From JAYPUG01 sp038117265 (GTDB lineage Bacteria > Pseudomonadota > Alphaproteobacteria > UBA6615), in assembly GCA_038117265.1 (NCBI GenBank), contig JAYOFO010000010.1:1-52348 (forward strand): a DNA stretch of 52,348 nt, written 5' to 3'. The notes beneath the pieces were generated by a model. It was not told the DNA's origin. It searched no databases and saw only the letters and a list, made by a program, of their open reading frames with translations. Both the position numbers and the translations under genes were made by a program. This document shows positions 42,007 to 52,239 of the stretch, piece by piece (position 1 is the first letter of the stretch; every line of letters begins with the position of its first letter).

Positions 42007-42570
42007 TTGCGAATTCTGATCGTCGACGACAACTCGCACATCCGCCAGTTGTTGCGGACAATTCTGCATGCCGTGGGCATTCGCTCGATCGACATCGCAG
42101 AGGATGGCGCGAGCGGCTTCGAATCCTTCTGCCGGCTCGAATACGACCTCGTGTTCACCGACTACGAGATGGAGCCGATCAGCGGCATCGACCTGGTCGA
42201 CCTGATCCGCACGTCGCGCAAGAGCCCAAACCCGTATATTCCCGTTGTCATGATCTCGGCCTACTCGGACGAGGTGCGGGTCCAGCGCGCGCGCGATCAT
42301 GGCGTGACCGAGTTCCTGGCCAAGCCCTTCACGGTCGATGTGCTGATGGCGCGCCTCGAGAATGTGATCGAGAATCCGCGCCCCTTCATCCGGACCGACA
42401 GCTATTTCGGTCCCGACCGGCGCCTCAAGCAGGACCCCAAATACACCGGTCCCGAACGCCGAAAATCGGAACTCGAGAAGGTCGACGTTTCGATGCGCGA
42501 GCTGTCGGATCAGCAACGCCGGGCGTTGCAGGCCAGCCGCCAAAGCGTCGATGCCATTTCGGGCGACTAA
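42007..42570 (+). CDS. CheY-like response regulator
   Basis: A 187-residue response regulator. Receiver domain residues 1-120: acidic pocket DD (7-8), phosphoacceptor Asp 52 in FTDYEMEP, Thr/Ser equivalent at ISAYSD, Lys 106 in LAKPFTVD. The tail (120-187) carries YFGPDRR and YTGPERRKSE, a short motif pair often seen at the end of such regulators, with no DNA-binding domain. The start is TTG 42007. The next gene resembles CheE, suggesting a chemotaxis or polarity module. Confidence 0.92.
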   Translation: MRILIVDDNSHIRQLLRTILHAVGIRSIDIAEDGASGFESFCRLEYDLVFTDYEMEPISGIDLVDLIRTSRKSPNPYIPVVMISAYSDEVRVQRARDHGVTEFLAKPFTVDVLMARLENVIENPRPFIRTDSYFGPDRRLKQDPKYTGPERRKSELEKVDVSMRELSDQQRRALQASRQSVDAISGD

Positions 42571-42640
42571 CGAAGCGTTAACCCTGATTGTCTAGGGTTT
42601 TTGTGCGCCGGAGAAGCGACGCGCAAGTCACGAGGGTTTC

Positions 42641-43144
42641 ATGGCCGATCAGAGCCAGGGCGGAAACGGTACCTACCAACTCATCAACCCGCCCAACATG
42701 CTGAAAGTGAAGGTCGGCGATGCCGACGGCTTCGGCATCGACCCCGAGATGATTCGCCGGGCCGAGCACGTGCTCAACGGGCTCGAGGACGAGTTCGAGG
42801 AACGCATTACGCTCGAACTGGCTAGGCTGACGAAGCTCGCTAGCGATCTCGATGCGGACACGTCGAAGGCCGACCGTATCGCCCGCAAGACCCAGAAGAT
42901 GTGTCGGGAGATCCAGGGCCAGGGGCAGACCTGCGGCTAAGAACTGGTCTGCGACATCGCCGGATCGCTGTTGGATTATCTCGGCAAGCTCGAGGACCTC
43001 GACCGCATCAAGCCCGAGGTGATGCGTGCACACGCGGATGCGCTTCGCGCCGTGTTCAAGAACGGCGTCAAGGGCAAGGGCGGAGAGGTCGGGACCGCGC
43101 TCATCGTGTCGCTGGAAAAGCTCGTCGCGCGCTCGGCGCGCTGA
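42641..43144 (+). pseudogene. CheE/Hpt-like protein, interrupted by in-frame TAA
   Basis: The 5' part (99 residues) reads MADQSQGG to EIQGQGQTCG, then TAA at 42938-42940; the same frame continues for 67 codons (ELVCDIAGSLLDYLGK to LEKLVARSAR) to TGA at 43142. The whole resembles CheE proteins of alphaproteobacteria, which have a helical Hpt-like region in which the motif GQG...FGY is followed by a second helix pair. The TAA falls where a Tyr codon (TAT/TAC) is expected, a single-base change. Either a nonsense mutation, a sequencing error or programmed readthrough. The first part alone lacks the second half of the helical bundle. Confidence 0.75.
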
Positions 43145-43192
43145 CCCCGGGAGCGGTTTTCTCGCAGCCCGGCCGGCTGCTATCCTCGGCGC

Positions 43193-43633
43193 ATGTCCGT
43201 TCATCTCTTGAAGCTCGCGGTCGGCATCGAAACGATCGAACATCTGCGCGAGCGCCAGAAGCAACGCATCGAGGAACGCAAGGCTGCCGGTGACGGGCCC
43301 GTCTTGCGAATCCTGACCCGCAACACGCCGCGCCGGGCCGACGAGATCCTTGGTGACGGGGGTTCGCTCTATTGGGTGGTGCGCGGTCGCATTCTGGTGC
43401 GCCAGCGCATCACGTCCATCGAACCGGCAACGGGGCAGGACGGAACCCCGCGTTGCGCCATCCACCTCGATCGCAAGCTGGTTCGCGTCGAACCGCGGCG
43501 GTCGCGGCCGTTCCAGGGGTGGCGCTATCTAGAGCCCGACAACGCACCGCGCGATCTCCCCTCCGGCCGACAGGCCGAGGCCGAGCCGCCGTCCGAGATG
43601 GCGGCGGAGTTGCGCGAACTCGGTCTGATCTGA
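43193..43633 (+). CDS. DUF1489 family protein
   Basis: A 146-residue protein of the alphaproteobacterial DUF1489 family: MSVHLLKLAVGIETIEHLRE at the start, TRNTPRRADEILGDGGSLYWVVRG and LVRQRITSIEP centrally, RPFQGWRYLEPDNAPRDL near the C-terminus. Function unknown. Basic and cytosolic. Converges with the iron permease gene. Confidence 0.88.
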   Translation: MSVHLLKLAVGIETIEHLRERQKQRIEERKAAGDGPVLRILTRNTPRRADEILGDGGSLYWVVRGRILVRQRITSIEPATGQDGTPRCAIHLDRKLVRVEPRRSRPFQGWRYLEPDNAPRDLPSGRQAEAEPPSEMAAELRELGLI

Positions 43634-43637
43634 GAGA

Positions 43638-43670
43638 GAGCCCGCTACCCGAATCCGGGCGGCGGGGCTC
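43638..43670. terminator. Possible hairpin terminator between convergent genes
   Basis: GAGCCC and GGGCTC arms enclose an inner CCCG/CGGG stem, between the DUF1489 stop (43633) and the permease stop (43681). No clear T tract, so it is weak evidence. Confidence 0.35.
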
Positions 43671-43680
43671 CGGGATGCGC

Positions 43681-45417
43681 TCAGTCGCCCGTGCCGCCGA
43701 TCGGCACACCGGGCGTCGGCGGTGCCGCGAACGCACCGGATCGCGCGCCGGGCTGCGCATTCCGCATCGCCCGGCTGAGCAGGATCACCGGCACGATGCC
43801 GGCCAGCACGATCGTCAGGGCCGAGAGCGCGCTCTGCTCCAGCAGCTCATCGGATGCGAACTGGAAGACGTGGGTCGCGAGCGTGTCGAAGTTGAACGGC
43901 CGCAGAATCAGGGTTGCGGGCAGTTCCTTCATGCTGTCGACGAACACGATCGTCGCGCCGGCCAGCAGGCTGCCCCGGACCAGCGGCAGGTGTATCCGCC
44001 AGAGGGTCCGCAGCGGCCCGGCGCCCAGGGTGCGGGCCGCCATGTCCATCGTCGGCCGGACCTTGCCGAGACTGGCCTCGACGGCACCGAAGCCCACCGC
44101 GAGGAAGCGCACCACGTAGGCGAAAATGACTGCGAAGACCGTGCCGCTCAGGAGCAGGCCGGTGGAGACGCCGAACCAGTCGCGCATCAACGCGTCGACC
44201 GCGTTGTCGAGCCGGGCGAACGGAATGAGCACGCCGACGGCCAGCACCGCGCCGGGCACCGCGTAACCGAGCACGGCCACCCGCGACAATACCGTGAACG
44301 CCGGGCTCGGCGCGAGCCGCCGGCCGTAAGCGAGGAAGACCGCGATCGCGATGACGGCGAGGGCCGCCGCGGCCGACAGCATCAGGCTGTTGCGTGCAAA
44401 GCCGAAGAACGCCGCGTTCCAGGACTCGTCGAAGAAGACGATGGCATGGCGCAGCAGCACCCCGGCCGGCACCAGGAAGCCGGCGAGGATCGGCACGAGG
44501 CAGGCGAGGAACGCACCGGCCGCCTTGAGGCCGCGCAGCCGGTAACGGGGCGCCTGCGTGTAGCGATTCGAGGTCTGGTGATAGCGCCGCCCGCGGCGCC
44601 CGGCACGCTCCAGTGCCACGAGGAACACCACGAAACCGAGCGTGACGAGGGCGATCTGGGCCGCGCCGCCGGCGTTGCCCATACCCAGCCAGACGTTGAA
44701 GACCGATCGTGTCAGCGTGTTGACGGCAAAGAAGTCGACCGTGCCGAAGTCGGCCAGGGTTTCCATCATGGCCAGCGCAATGCCGACGACGATGGCCGGG
44801 CGCGCGAGCGGAAGCGCGACCGAGAAGAAGGTCTGCCAGGGGCCGCGGCCGAGCGTCCGGCTCGCCTCGAGGACGCCGGCCGACTGTTCCTGGAACGCCG
44901 CGCGCGTCAGCAGATAGACATAGGGGTAGAGGACGAATGACATCACGAAGATGGCGCCGCCCATGGACCGGATCTCGGGGAACCAGTAGTCGCGCGCGGT
45001 GCGCCAGCCGAAGACGTCGCGCAATAGGCCCTGGACGGGTCCGGCGAACTCCATGATGTCGGTGTAGACGAAGGCGACGATGTAGGCCGGAACCGCCAGC
45101 GGAAGCAGCAACGCCCATTCGAACACGCGACGCCCCGGGAAGGTGCAGGCGCTCGTCAGCCAGGCGGTCGTCGTGCCAATGACGAACACCGCGACGCTGT
45201 TGCCCAGAATCAGAACCAGCGTGTTCCAGCTGTGGCGCGGCAGGATCGTGCTGGCCAGATGGGGCCAGATGTTCTCTGTGGGAAACAGGGCAACGGCGGC
45301 GATCGCGATGATGGGGGCCGCCACCACAAGCGCCAGCGCGGCCTCGCCCAGAATCCAGACGCGCCCCCTATGGGGGCGCGTCGGTTTCGGGATTGCGCCG
45401 AGCGTTGTGACGGTCAT
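43681..45417 (-). CDS. fbpB: Iron(III) ABC transporter permease (FbpB/SfuB-like)
   Basis: A 578-residue inner membrane protein holding two fused permease domains of about 6 TM helices each. Each has an EAA-like coupling loop: SRTLGRGPWQTFFSVALPLA in the first and AARTLGAGPLRTLWRIHLPL in the second. This matches ferric iron importers that accept Fe3+ from a periplasmic protein. It lies 24 bp after the binding-protein gene; no ATPase gene is present nearby. A perfect hairpin lies inside its first codons. ATG 45417. Confidence 0.92.
   Translation of the reverse strand: MTVTTLGAIPKPTRPHRGRVWILGEAALALVVAAPIIAIAAVALFPTENIWPHLASTILPRHSWNTLVLILGNSVAVFVIGTTTAWLTSACTFPGRRVFEWALLLPLAVPAYIVAFVYTDIMEFAGPVQGLLRDVFGWRTARDYWFPEIRSMGGAIFVMSFVLYPYVYLLTRAAFQEQSAGVLEASRTLGRGPWQTFFSVALPLARPAIVVGIALAMMETLADFGTVDFFAVNTLTRSVFNVWLGMGNAGGAAQIALVTLGFVVFLVALERAGRRGRRYHQTSNRYTQAPRYRLRGLKAAGAFLACLVPILAGFLVPAGVLLRHAIVFFDESWNAAFFGFARNSLMLSAAAALAVIAIAVFLAYGRRLAPSPAFTVLSRVAVLGYAVPGAVLAVGVLIPFARLDNAVDALMRDWFGVSTGLLLSGTVFAVIFAYVVRFLAVGFGAVEASLGKVRPTMDMAARTLGAGPLRTLWRIHLPLVRGSLLAGATIVFVDSMKELPATLILRPFNFDTLATHVFQFASDELLEQSALSALTIVLAGIVPVILLSRAMRNAQPGARSGAFAAPPTPGVPIGGTGD
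45358..45382. repeat. Perfect 11-bp inverted repeat at the 5' end of the permease gene
   Basis: GACGCGCCCCC and GGGGGCGCGTC flank the 3-nt loop TAT, inside codons about 12-20 of the permease. In mRNA this is a very stable stem, positioned to slow translation or processive decay between the binding protein and permease. Confidence 0.6.
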
Positions 45418-45441
45418 GGCGGAAGCTGGCGCGGCGTTGCG

Positions 45442-46485
45442 TCAGTCGTTGTAGCCGACCTTGTCGACGAGCTTGATCGCGGCGGCGCAGTTCTCGGCCA
45501 CCTTGTCCAGGTCGAGCGTGTCGGCCTTGAGTTCGCCCATCGCGCGAAGCAGGCCGGCCTGGGGCACGCCTGCGACGATCGGGTACTCGAAGTTCTGCTC
45601 GGCATACATCTGTTGCGCGAGGCCGCTCGCCAGGAACTCCATGAGCTTCACGGCGTTGTCCTTGTGCGGCGCCGCCTTGGTGAGCGCCACACCCGAGATG
45701 TTCACATGGGTGCCGCTGCCCCCGATCGTCGGAAACACCGGGTACACCGACTGCGCCCAGGGGAACTGCTCCTCGTTCTGGAGCATCAGGCCGAAATAGT
45801 AGTTGTTGCCGAGCGAGATATCGCACTGGCCTTCCATGATCGCCTTGACCTGTGCGCGGTCGTTGCCCTGCGGCTTGCGCGCCAGGTTGGCCTTCACGCC
45901 GTTGAGCCATTCCTCGGCCTTTGGCTCGCCGTAATGGGCGATCATCGCCGCGGTCAGGGCGACCTGATAGACGTGGCTGCCCGAACGCGTGCAGATGCGG
46001 CCCTTCCACTTCGGATCCGCCAGTTCCTCATAGGTCTTGGGGGCCTCTTCGGGCGACACGCGCTCCTTCGAAGCAAAAATGAGGCGCGCACGCTGGGTCA
46101 GGCCGTACCAGTGGCCATTGTCCTGGCGGAACGCTTCGGGGATCGCGCCCGTCAGGTGCACGGTCTTCACGGGCTGCGTGACACCGGCCTCGTAGGCGTC
46201 GTTGAGGCGGCCGATATCGACGGTGAAGATCAGGTCGGCCGGGCTGTTCGCACCCTCTTCCTTGAGCCGTTCGACTAGGCCTTTCGGCGCGAAGACGACG
46301 TTCACCTTCACACCGGTCTGGCGCGTGAAGGCATCGAACATCGGCTGAATCAGGAACGGCTGACGGTACGAGTAGACGTTGACCTCGCCGCGATCCACCG
46401 CCGCCTGCTCGTCGGCGGCGACTGCCGGAGTTGTCGCGATAGCGGCGACGGCCGCGATGGCAAGACTGGAGACGAGACTGCGCAT
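45442..46485 (-). CDS. fbpA: Iron(III) ABC transporter substrate-binding protein
   Basis: A 347-residue periplasmic ferric-binding protein. Signal peptide RSLVSSLAIAAVAAIATTPA then VAA; mature N-terminus VNVYSYRQPFLIQPMFDAF. The iron-ligand Tyr-Tyr pair is in SLGNNYYFGLML. DLIFTVDIGRL and SGVALTKAAPHKDNAVKL are typical of the class. It captures Fe3+ for the permease encoded next. The start at 46485 follows GGGGA; a possible Fur box lies about 20-45 bp upstream. Confidence 0.94.
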   Translation of the reverse strand: MRSLVSSLAIAAVAAIATTPAVAADEQAAVDRGEVNVYSYRQPFLIQPMFDAFTRQTGVKVNVVFAPKGLVERLKEEGANSPADLIFTVDIGRLNDAYEAGVTQPVKTVHLTGAIPEAFRQDNGHWYGLTQRARLIFASKERVSPEEAPKTYEELADPKWKGRICTRSGSHVYQVALTAAMIAHYGEPKAEEWLNGVKANLARKPQGNDRAQVKAIMEGQCDISLGNNYYFGLMLQNEEQFPWAQSVYPVFPTIGGSGTHVNISGVALTKAAPHKDNAVKLMEFLASGLAQQMYAEQNFEYPIVAGVPQAGLLRAMGELKADTLDLDKVAENCAAAIKLVDKVGYND

Positions 46486-46506
46486 ATGAAATCCCCAACG
46501 CTGTGT

Positions 46507-46529
46507 TTGCAAGTAATAACCATTCTCAA
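46507..46529. promoter_or_regulatory. Candidate Fur box
   Basis: A TTGCAAGTAAT... / ...CATTCTCAA stretch with partial dyad symmetry, resembling alphaproteobacterial Fur sites (TTGCAAAT...ATTTGCAA form). It is upstream of the ferric-binding protein gene, where iron repression is expected. Confidence 0.45.
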
Positions 46530-46673
46530 CTCGGGCAACCTAATCGCACGACCCGTGATATGCAAGTGGTTCGCAATTGCAACCGGATCGCATTGATTCA
46601 GATCAATTTTCATTCCGATGCGGCATGACGCCGCCGCGGGGACGTGCGCGCCAAATTCGGGCTGCGAGGGCGC

Positions 46674-47723
46674 TCAGGCGACGTGCGCGCGGAATCGTTC
46701 CTCGGCCATCCGGTCCGCGACGAAGTTTGTCGCGGCGTTCTCGGCTTCCGAACGCCGGAAGATTTCCGTCAGCGTGTCGTGGATCCGGTCGAGATGCGCA
46801 TGGATCGTCGCTTCGTCATGGCTTCCGCCGAAGTCGGGGCCGTGGGCAATCTCGATGATTCCGCCGGCGTTGATCACATAGTCGGGCGCATAGAGGATGC
46901 CGCGCGCCGCCAGCTCCGCGCCGTGGCGGTCTTCGGCGAGCTGATTGTTCGCCGAGCCGGCGACGATGCCGGCGCGGACCTCGCCCACCGTCGCATCGTT
47001 GATGACGCCGCCCAACGCGCAGGGCGCGAAGACATCGACATCGGCGGCGTGGATTTCGTGCGTGTCCACAGGGACGGCTCCGAAGCGGTCGGCCGCACGT
47101 GCCACCGCTTCGGTATCGATGTCGGCAACGTGCAATTTCGCACCGGCCTCGTGCAGGCGCCGCGCAAGGTCGAAGCCCACCGAGCCGAGCCCCTGGATCG
47201 CGACCTGGATGTCCTCCAGCCCCTCATTGTGCTTCAGCTTGAAGGCAACGGCGGCACGAATTCCCCGAAAGACGCCGTAGGCGGTGTAAGGCGAAGGGTT
47301 TCCGCCGGCGGCGCTGGTGCCGGTGACGTGGCGCGTCGTCTTGGCCATCTCGTCCATGTCGGCGACGCTCATGCCGACATCCTCGGCCGCCACGTAGCGC
47401 CCGCCCAGACTGTCGACGATGCGGCCCATGGCGCGCATTAGCGCCGGTGTCTTGTCGGTGCGCGCATCGCCGATGATGACGGACTTGCCGCCGCCGAACG
47501 GCAGGCCAGCCAGCGCGGACTTGTATGTCATGCCGCGCGCCAGCCGCAGCGCATCGTGGGGCGCGGCATTTTCGTCGCGGTACGGCCACATCCGGCAGCC
47601 GCCGACCGCCGGGCCGAGGTTCGTGTTGTGGATCGCCACGATGGCACGCAGTCCGGTCTCGCGATCGGTCGCGAAGACGACATGCTCGTGGTCGTCGAAG
47701 GATGGCGCATCGAATACGGTCAT
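46674..47723 (-). CDS. Leucine dehydrogenase (Glu/Leu/Phe/Val dehydrogenase family)
   Basis: A 349-residue NAD-dependent amino acid dehydrogenase. The substrate site includes GPAVGGCRMWPY and LPFGGGKSVIIGD with the catalytic Lys; VAAEDVGMS gives the second acidic loop and VAIQGLGSVGFDLARRLHEAG the Rossmann fold. Leucine-type proteins are this length. It deaminates branched-chain amino acids to keto acids, feeding the liu pathway about 5 kb away. Start at 47723 with GGAGGGG upstream. Confidence 0.93.
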   Translation of the reverse strand: MTVFDAPSFDDHEHVVFATDRETGLRAIVAIHNTNLGPAVGGCRMWPYRDENAAPHDALRLARGMTYKSALAGLPFGGGKSVIIGDARTDKTPALMRAMGRIVDSLGGRYVAAEDVGMSVADMDEMAKTTRHVTGTSAAGGNPSPYTAYGVFRGIRAAVAFKLKHNEGLEDIQVAIQGLGSVGFDLARRLHEAGAKLHVADIDTEAVARAADRFGAVPVDTHEIHAADVDVFAPCALGGVINDATVGEVRAGIVAGSANNQLAEDRHGAELAARGILYAPDYVINAGGIIEIAHGPDFGGSHDEATIHAHLDRIHDTLTEIFRRSEAENAATNFVADRMAEERFRAHVA

Positions 47724-47955
47724 GGTCCCCTCCGGGCCCCACAGGGGGCGTGACGTCAACCATGCGCGTAGATCTTGCCCCGGCGCCGTTAAGCTTCAAT
47801 GAATATCAACAACTTGTGTGTCATTCGAAAGAACCGGTTGGCCGATATCGATCGGTCTGCAGTTCCGATGCGCGTGACGCGGGGAATTGGAATATTATTT
47901 CCCTGACGACAAATTCGATTCGAGGCCCGCACCGGCGGGCCGGAAGGTAAACGCC

Positions 47956-48192
47956 ATGCCCGCGAGCACGAAACGCGCCGCCGCAGAGCCCGATGTCTGG
48001 AAGCAGCCCGACGGCGAACCGATGAGTTGCGAGGAATCGACTCTCGTCCTGCGCGACAACCTCGCCGAGATCGAGGAGATTTGCCAGGAAGCGTTGGAGG
48101 ACGCGGTCCTGATGGACGTGGCCGAAGCGCAGTTCCGCGAGGTGCTGCACGCCCTCGTGGACGGTTTGACGAATCCCTACCGCAAGGGCTAG
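47956..48192 (+). CDS. Hypothetical protein, 78 residues
   Basis: A small acidic, helical protein. Residues 30-78 carry an amphipathic stretch LRDNLAEIEEICQEALEDAV and VAEAQFREVLHALVDGLTNPY. ATG 47956 has GGAAGG upstream. It is likely real (clean coding bias, own ribosome-binding site), alone between the leucine dehydrogenase promoter region and the convergent alcohol dehydrogenase, sharing its stop through CTAG. No family recognised. Confidence 0.65.
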   Translation: MPASTKRAAAEPDVWKQPDGEPMSCEESTLVLRDNLAEIEEICQEALEDAVLMDVAEAQFREVLHALVDGLTNPYRKG

Positions 48193-49385
48193 CCGAGGAC
48201 GCCGGCCCAGGCAGCTTCGAACAGGTCCCGGAAGTCCGCGACCTCGAGCGGGATCGGGTTGGCGATCGCCGTCGGGTCGGCCGCGGCGTCCTTCGCCAGG
48301 CTGTCGAAACGGTCTTTCTCGACGCCCAGCTCCTCGATGGTGTGGGGCATGCCGAACCCGCGCCGCAATTCGAGCGTCCAGTCGAGGAAAGCCTCGAACC
48401 CGCCGGCATGGCCCGCTGCCGTGTCGGACAGCCCCAGATAGGCCGACACGCGCGCCAGCTTCTCGGCGATGGCCGCGCGGTTGCGCACCAGCACGTAGGG
48501 CATGACCACCGCATTGGTCAGCCCGTGGTGCGTGTCGTAGGCCGCGCTGATCGGGTGGCTCATCGCATGGATGGCGCCCAGCCCCTTCTGGAAGGCGGCG
48601 GCCCCCATCGATGCGGCGGCGAGCATGTTCGAGCGGGCGACCATGTCGCCGCCGTCGGAGACCGCGGTCGGCAGGTTCGCGTGGACCAGCCGCATGCCCT
48701 CGAGCGCGACCCCGTCGCACATCGGGTTGTGGAACGGCGAACAATATGCCTCCAGGCAATGGGCCAACGCGTCCATACCCGTCGCCGCCGTGATCGTCGC
48801 CGGCAGGCCGACGATAAGCTCCGCGTCCGCGATCACCAACCCGGGAAGCATCCCGGGATGGGTGATGATCATCTTCCGCCCGGTGGCCTCGTTCAGGACG
48901 ACGGCCGAGCGGCCGACCTCCGATCCCGTCCCCGCCGTCGTCGGGACGGCGACGACGGGCAGGGGGGCGTGGGCGGACTGCCAATCCTTGCGTCCGTCCT
49001 CGAACGTCCAAAGGTCCACGTCGTCGTCCTGGGCCGCGAGCAGGGCGATGGTCTTGCCCGTGTCGAGCGACGAGCCGCCCCCGAACGCGATCACGCCGTC
49101 GCAACCGTTTGCGCGGATCGCGTCGCGGCCGGTGAACACGTTGGCGCTGACGGGGTTCGGCTTGAGATCGCTGAACAGGGTCGCGGGCACTCCGCCTTCG
49201 GCGAGGGCGGAAAGCACCGTCTCGACCATCGCCGACCCGGCGAGACCGGGATCGGTGACAAGCAGCGGTCGCGACATGCCGAGCGTCTGACAGGCGCGTG
49301 CGAGCATCGAGATCTTCCCCGCGCCGAACCAGATCGTCGTGGGGAAGTTCCAGGTGCCGCGAAGGAACGAGACGTCCTGTGTCAT
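48189..49385 (-). CDS. Iron-containing alcohol dehydrogenase
   Basis: A 398-residue group III dehydrogenase. Nucleotide loop AFGGGSSLDTGKTIAL; metal ligands in GMDALAHCLEAYCSPFHNP and AMSHPISAAYDTHHGLTNAV (His residues in both). NAD(P)-dependent oxidation of an alcohol or reduction of an aldehyde. It is 16 bp downstream of the glutamine-synthetase-like gene on the same strand, so probably one operon. Confidence 0.93.
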   Translation of the reverse strand: MTQDVSFLRGTWNFPTTIWFGAGKISMLARACQTLGMSRPLLVTDPGLAGSAMVETVLSALAEGGVPATLFSDLKPNPVSANVFTGRDAIRANGCDGVIAFGGGSSLDTGKTIALLAAQDDDVDLWTFEDGRKDWQSAHAPLPVVAVPTTAGTGSEVGRSAVVLNEATGRKMIITHPGMLPGLVIADAELIVGLPATITAATGMDALAHCLEAYCSPFHNPMCDGVALEGMRLVHANLPTAVSDGGDMVARSNMLAAASMGAAAFQKGLGAIHAMSHPISAAYDTHHGLTNAVVMPYVLVRNRAAIAEKLARVSAYLGLSDTAAGHAGGFEAFLDWTLELRRGFGMPHTIEELGVEKDRFDSLAKDAAADPTAIANPIPLEVADFRDLFEAAWAGVLG

Positions 49386-49401
49386 GAGATCGGCTCCGGT
49401 G

Positions 49402-50772
<1,371 letters not shown>

Positions 50773-50917
50773 CGTGTCCTCATCTCGACGGCAGGGATAC
50801 TACGACCCGTGGCGCGCCGATGCCATTGCTCGCCGCGAGTTGATTGGGCGATCCGATGCGGTTGTGGCATGGTTCGAATGCCTGCCGATCGGTTGGGCCG
50901 AGAACGAGAGACATGTC

Positions 50918-51145
50918 ATGAGCATCGAAGCCATCATCATCGTCGGCGCGATCGTCGTGTGTGTCGTGCTGGGCACTTGGTCGGCGCTGGTCACCCGCGA
51001 CAGCTGGGACCGCAAGCCGGCCGAAGGCGAGGACGATTTCGATTACCACAAGGCCACGCTCGGCATTCATCAGCCGCCGGGCGAGGAGCATTGGGAAAAG
51101 GAACTCGACGCCCTGCGCATGGACCAGAAGCACCGGCTCTGCTAG
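50918..51145 (+). CDS. Small single-pass membrane protein, 75 residues
   Basis: One N-terminal TM helix (IEAIIIVGAIVVCVVLGTWS) and an acidic soluble tail of 48 residues with GEDDFDYHKATLG. ATG 50918; GAGAG upstream. It is isolated, converging with the oxygenase gene 16 bp downstream. Unknown family. Confidence 0.6.
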   Translation: MSIEAIIIVGAIVVCVVLGTWSALVTRDSWDRKPAEGEDDFDYHKATLGIHQPPGEEHWEKELDALRMDQKHRLC

Positions 51146-51161
51146 CCGGCGCGGCGGCGCC

Positions 51162-52184
51162 TCAGTCCCAGTCCTCCGCATAGGCGAAGTTGCGGGCCGC
51201 GTAGTCGGCGTGGAACGCGCCGAACGTCACCGGTTCATAGGCCGCCGGACGGTCCGTTCCGACACAGGTCGGCACGCATTCCATGCGCGCATCGACGTCG
51301 GGATACAGGAAATAGATGTTGGAGTGCCGGTCCTCGTGCGGGTCGGTGCGCACCCGGTGCAGGGTCGGGGCGTAGACGTCGTTAGTCCAGTGGCTGAGCG
51401 TGCTGCCCGTGTTGAACAGCACGCCTTCGGGCACGACCGGCTGATCGACCCACACGCCGTCGGGCGTGAAGACCTCCAGCCCCACGCGCGTCGCCGGCGG
51501 GATCAGGGTCAGGAACGACAGGTCACGATGGCCGGGCAGGGTGACGATCTCGTCCGGCACCCCCGTCGCGGGGTAATGGGCGATCCGGGTCATCGAACTG
51601 GGCCGCGCGAAGAAGGGCGCGAAATAGTCCGGATCGAGACCGAGCGAGGCGGCGATCGGCGGCAGCAGCTTCTGGCCGAGCGCCTCGAAGGTCAGGTGGA
51701 AGTCCATGAAGGCGTCGTGCAGCCCCGGCACGAGGGCCTCGTCGGGCCACTTGTTGTGGCCGCGGAACCGCCGGCCCTTGCCGTGGTCGGGATCGTCGGG
51801 CGCCAGGTCGAAGGTGAACTTGAAGGCCTCGCTGGGCTGCGGGCGCAGCGCCGACTCCCGATTCTCGAACGTGTCGCGGTGCACCGACACGTTGGGCGGC
51901 ATGTAGCCGCACTGGTGCCGGTTCATGCGCACCTTCATCTTCTCGTCCATCGGCAGGGCGTGGAACCGGCGCGAGGCCTCGAAGGCGCGTTCGACGATGT
52001 CCCCGTCGATCCCGTGGTTGACCAGCACCATGAAGCCGATGCCGGTGCAGGCGGCATGAAACTCGTCTGCCGCCCGCTCCAGCGCGCCGGAGGCGCCGGC
52101 GAGCAGCGGGCCGATGTCGACGATGGGGATTTCGCTCTCGCGCAGCTGCGCGTGCGGCGGCAGGGTATCGCGGTCGAGGCTCAT
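51162..52184 (-). CDS. 2-Oxoglutarate/Fe(II) oxygenase, isopenicillin N synthase-like family
   Basis: A 340-residue double-stranded beta-helix oxygenase. N-terminal PIVDIGPLL and GIGFMVLVNHGI belong to the DIOX_N region; Fe(II) ligands are His and Asp in LPGHRDLSF and His in PTLHRVRTD, with RHSNIYF giving the RxS cosubstrate motif. Substrate unknown; the family covers plant-type hydroxylases and bacterial relatives. ATG 52184 has GGAAG upstream; GTG 52217 would extend it by 11 residues. Confidence 0.92.
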   Translation of the reverse strand: MSLDRDTLPPHAQLRESEIPIVDIGPLLAGASGALERAADEFHAACTGIGFMVLVNHGIDGDIVERAFEASRRFHALPMDEKMKVRMNRHQCGYMPPNVSVHRDTFENRESALRPQPSEAFKFTFDLAPDDPDHGKGRRFRGHNKWPDEALVPGLHDAFMDFHLTFEALGQKLLPPIAASLGLDPDYFAPFFARPSSMTRIAHYPATGVPDEIVTLPGHRDLSFLTLIPPATRVGLEVFTPDGVWVDQPVVPEGVLFNTGSTLSHWTNDVYAPTLHRVRTDPHEDRHSNIYFLYPDVDARMECVPTCVGTDRPAAYEPVTFGAFHADYAARNFAYAEDWD

Positions 52185-52239
52185 CGCGTCGCTTCCGTTC
52201 GCTGTGTCGGGAGACACGCTAACACCGTGGCACCCCCGC

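Noticed and set aside
42938..42940. TAA as a recoding site for a special amino acid
   Set aside because: No natural system decodes TAA as a 21st or 22nd amino acid; nonsense mutation or base error is simpler.
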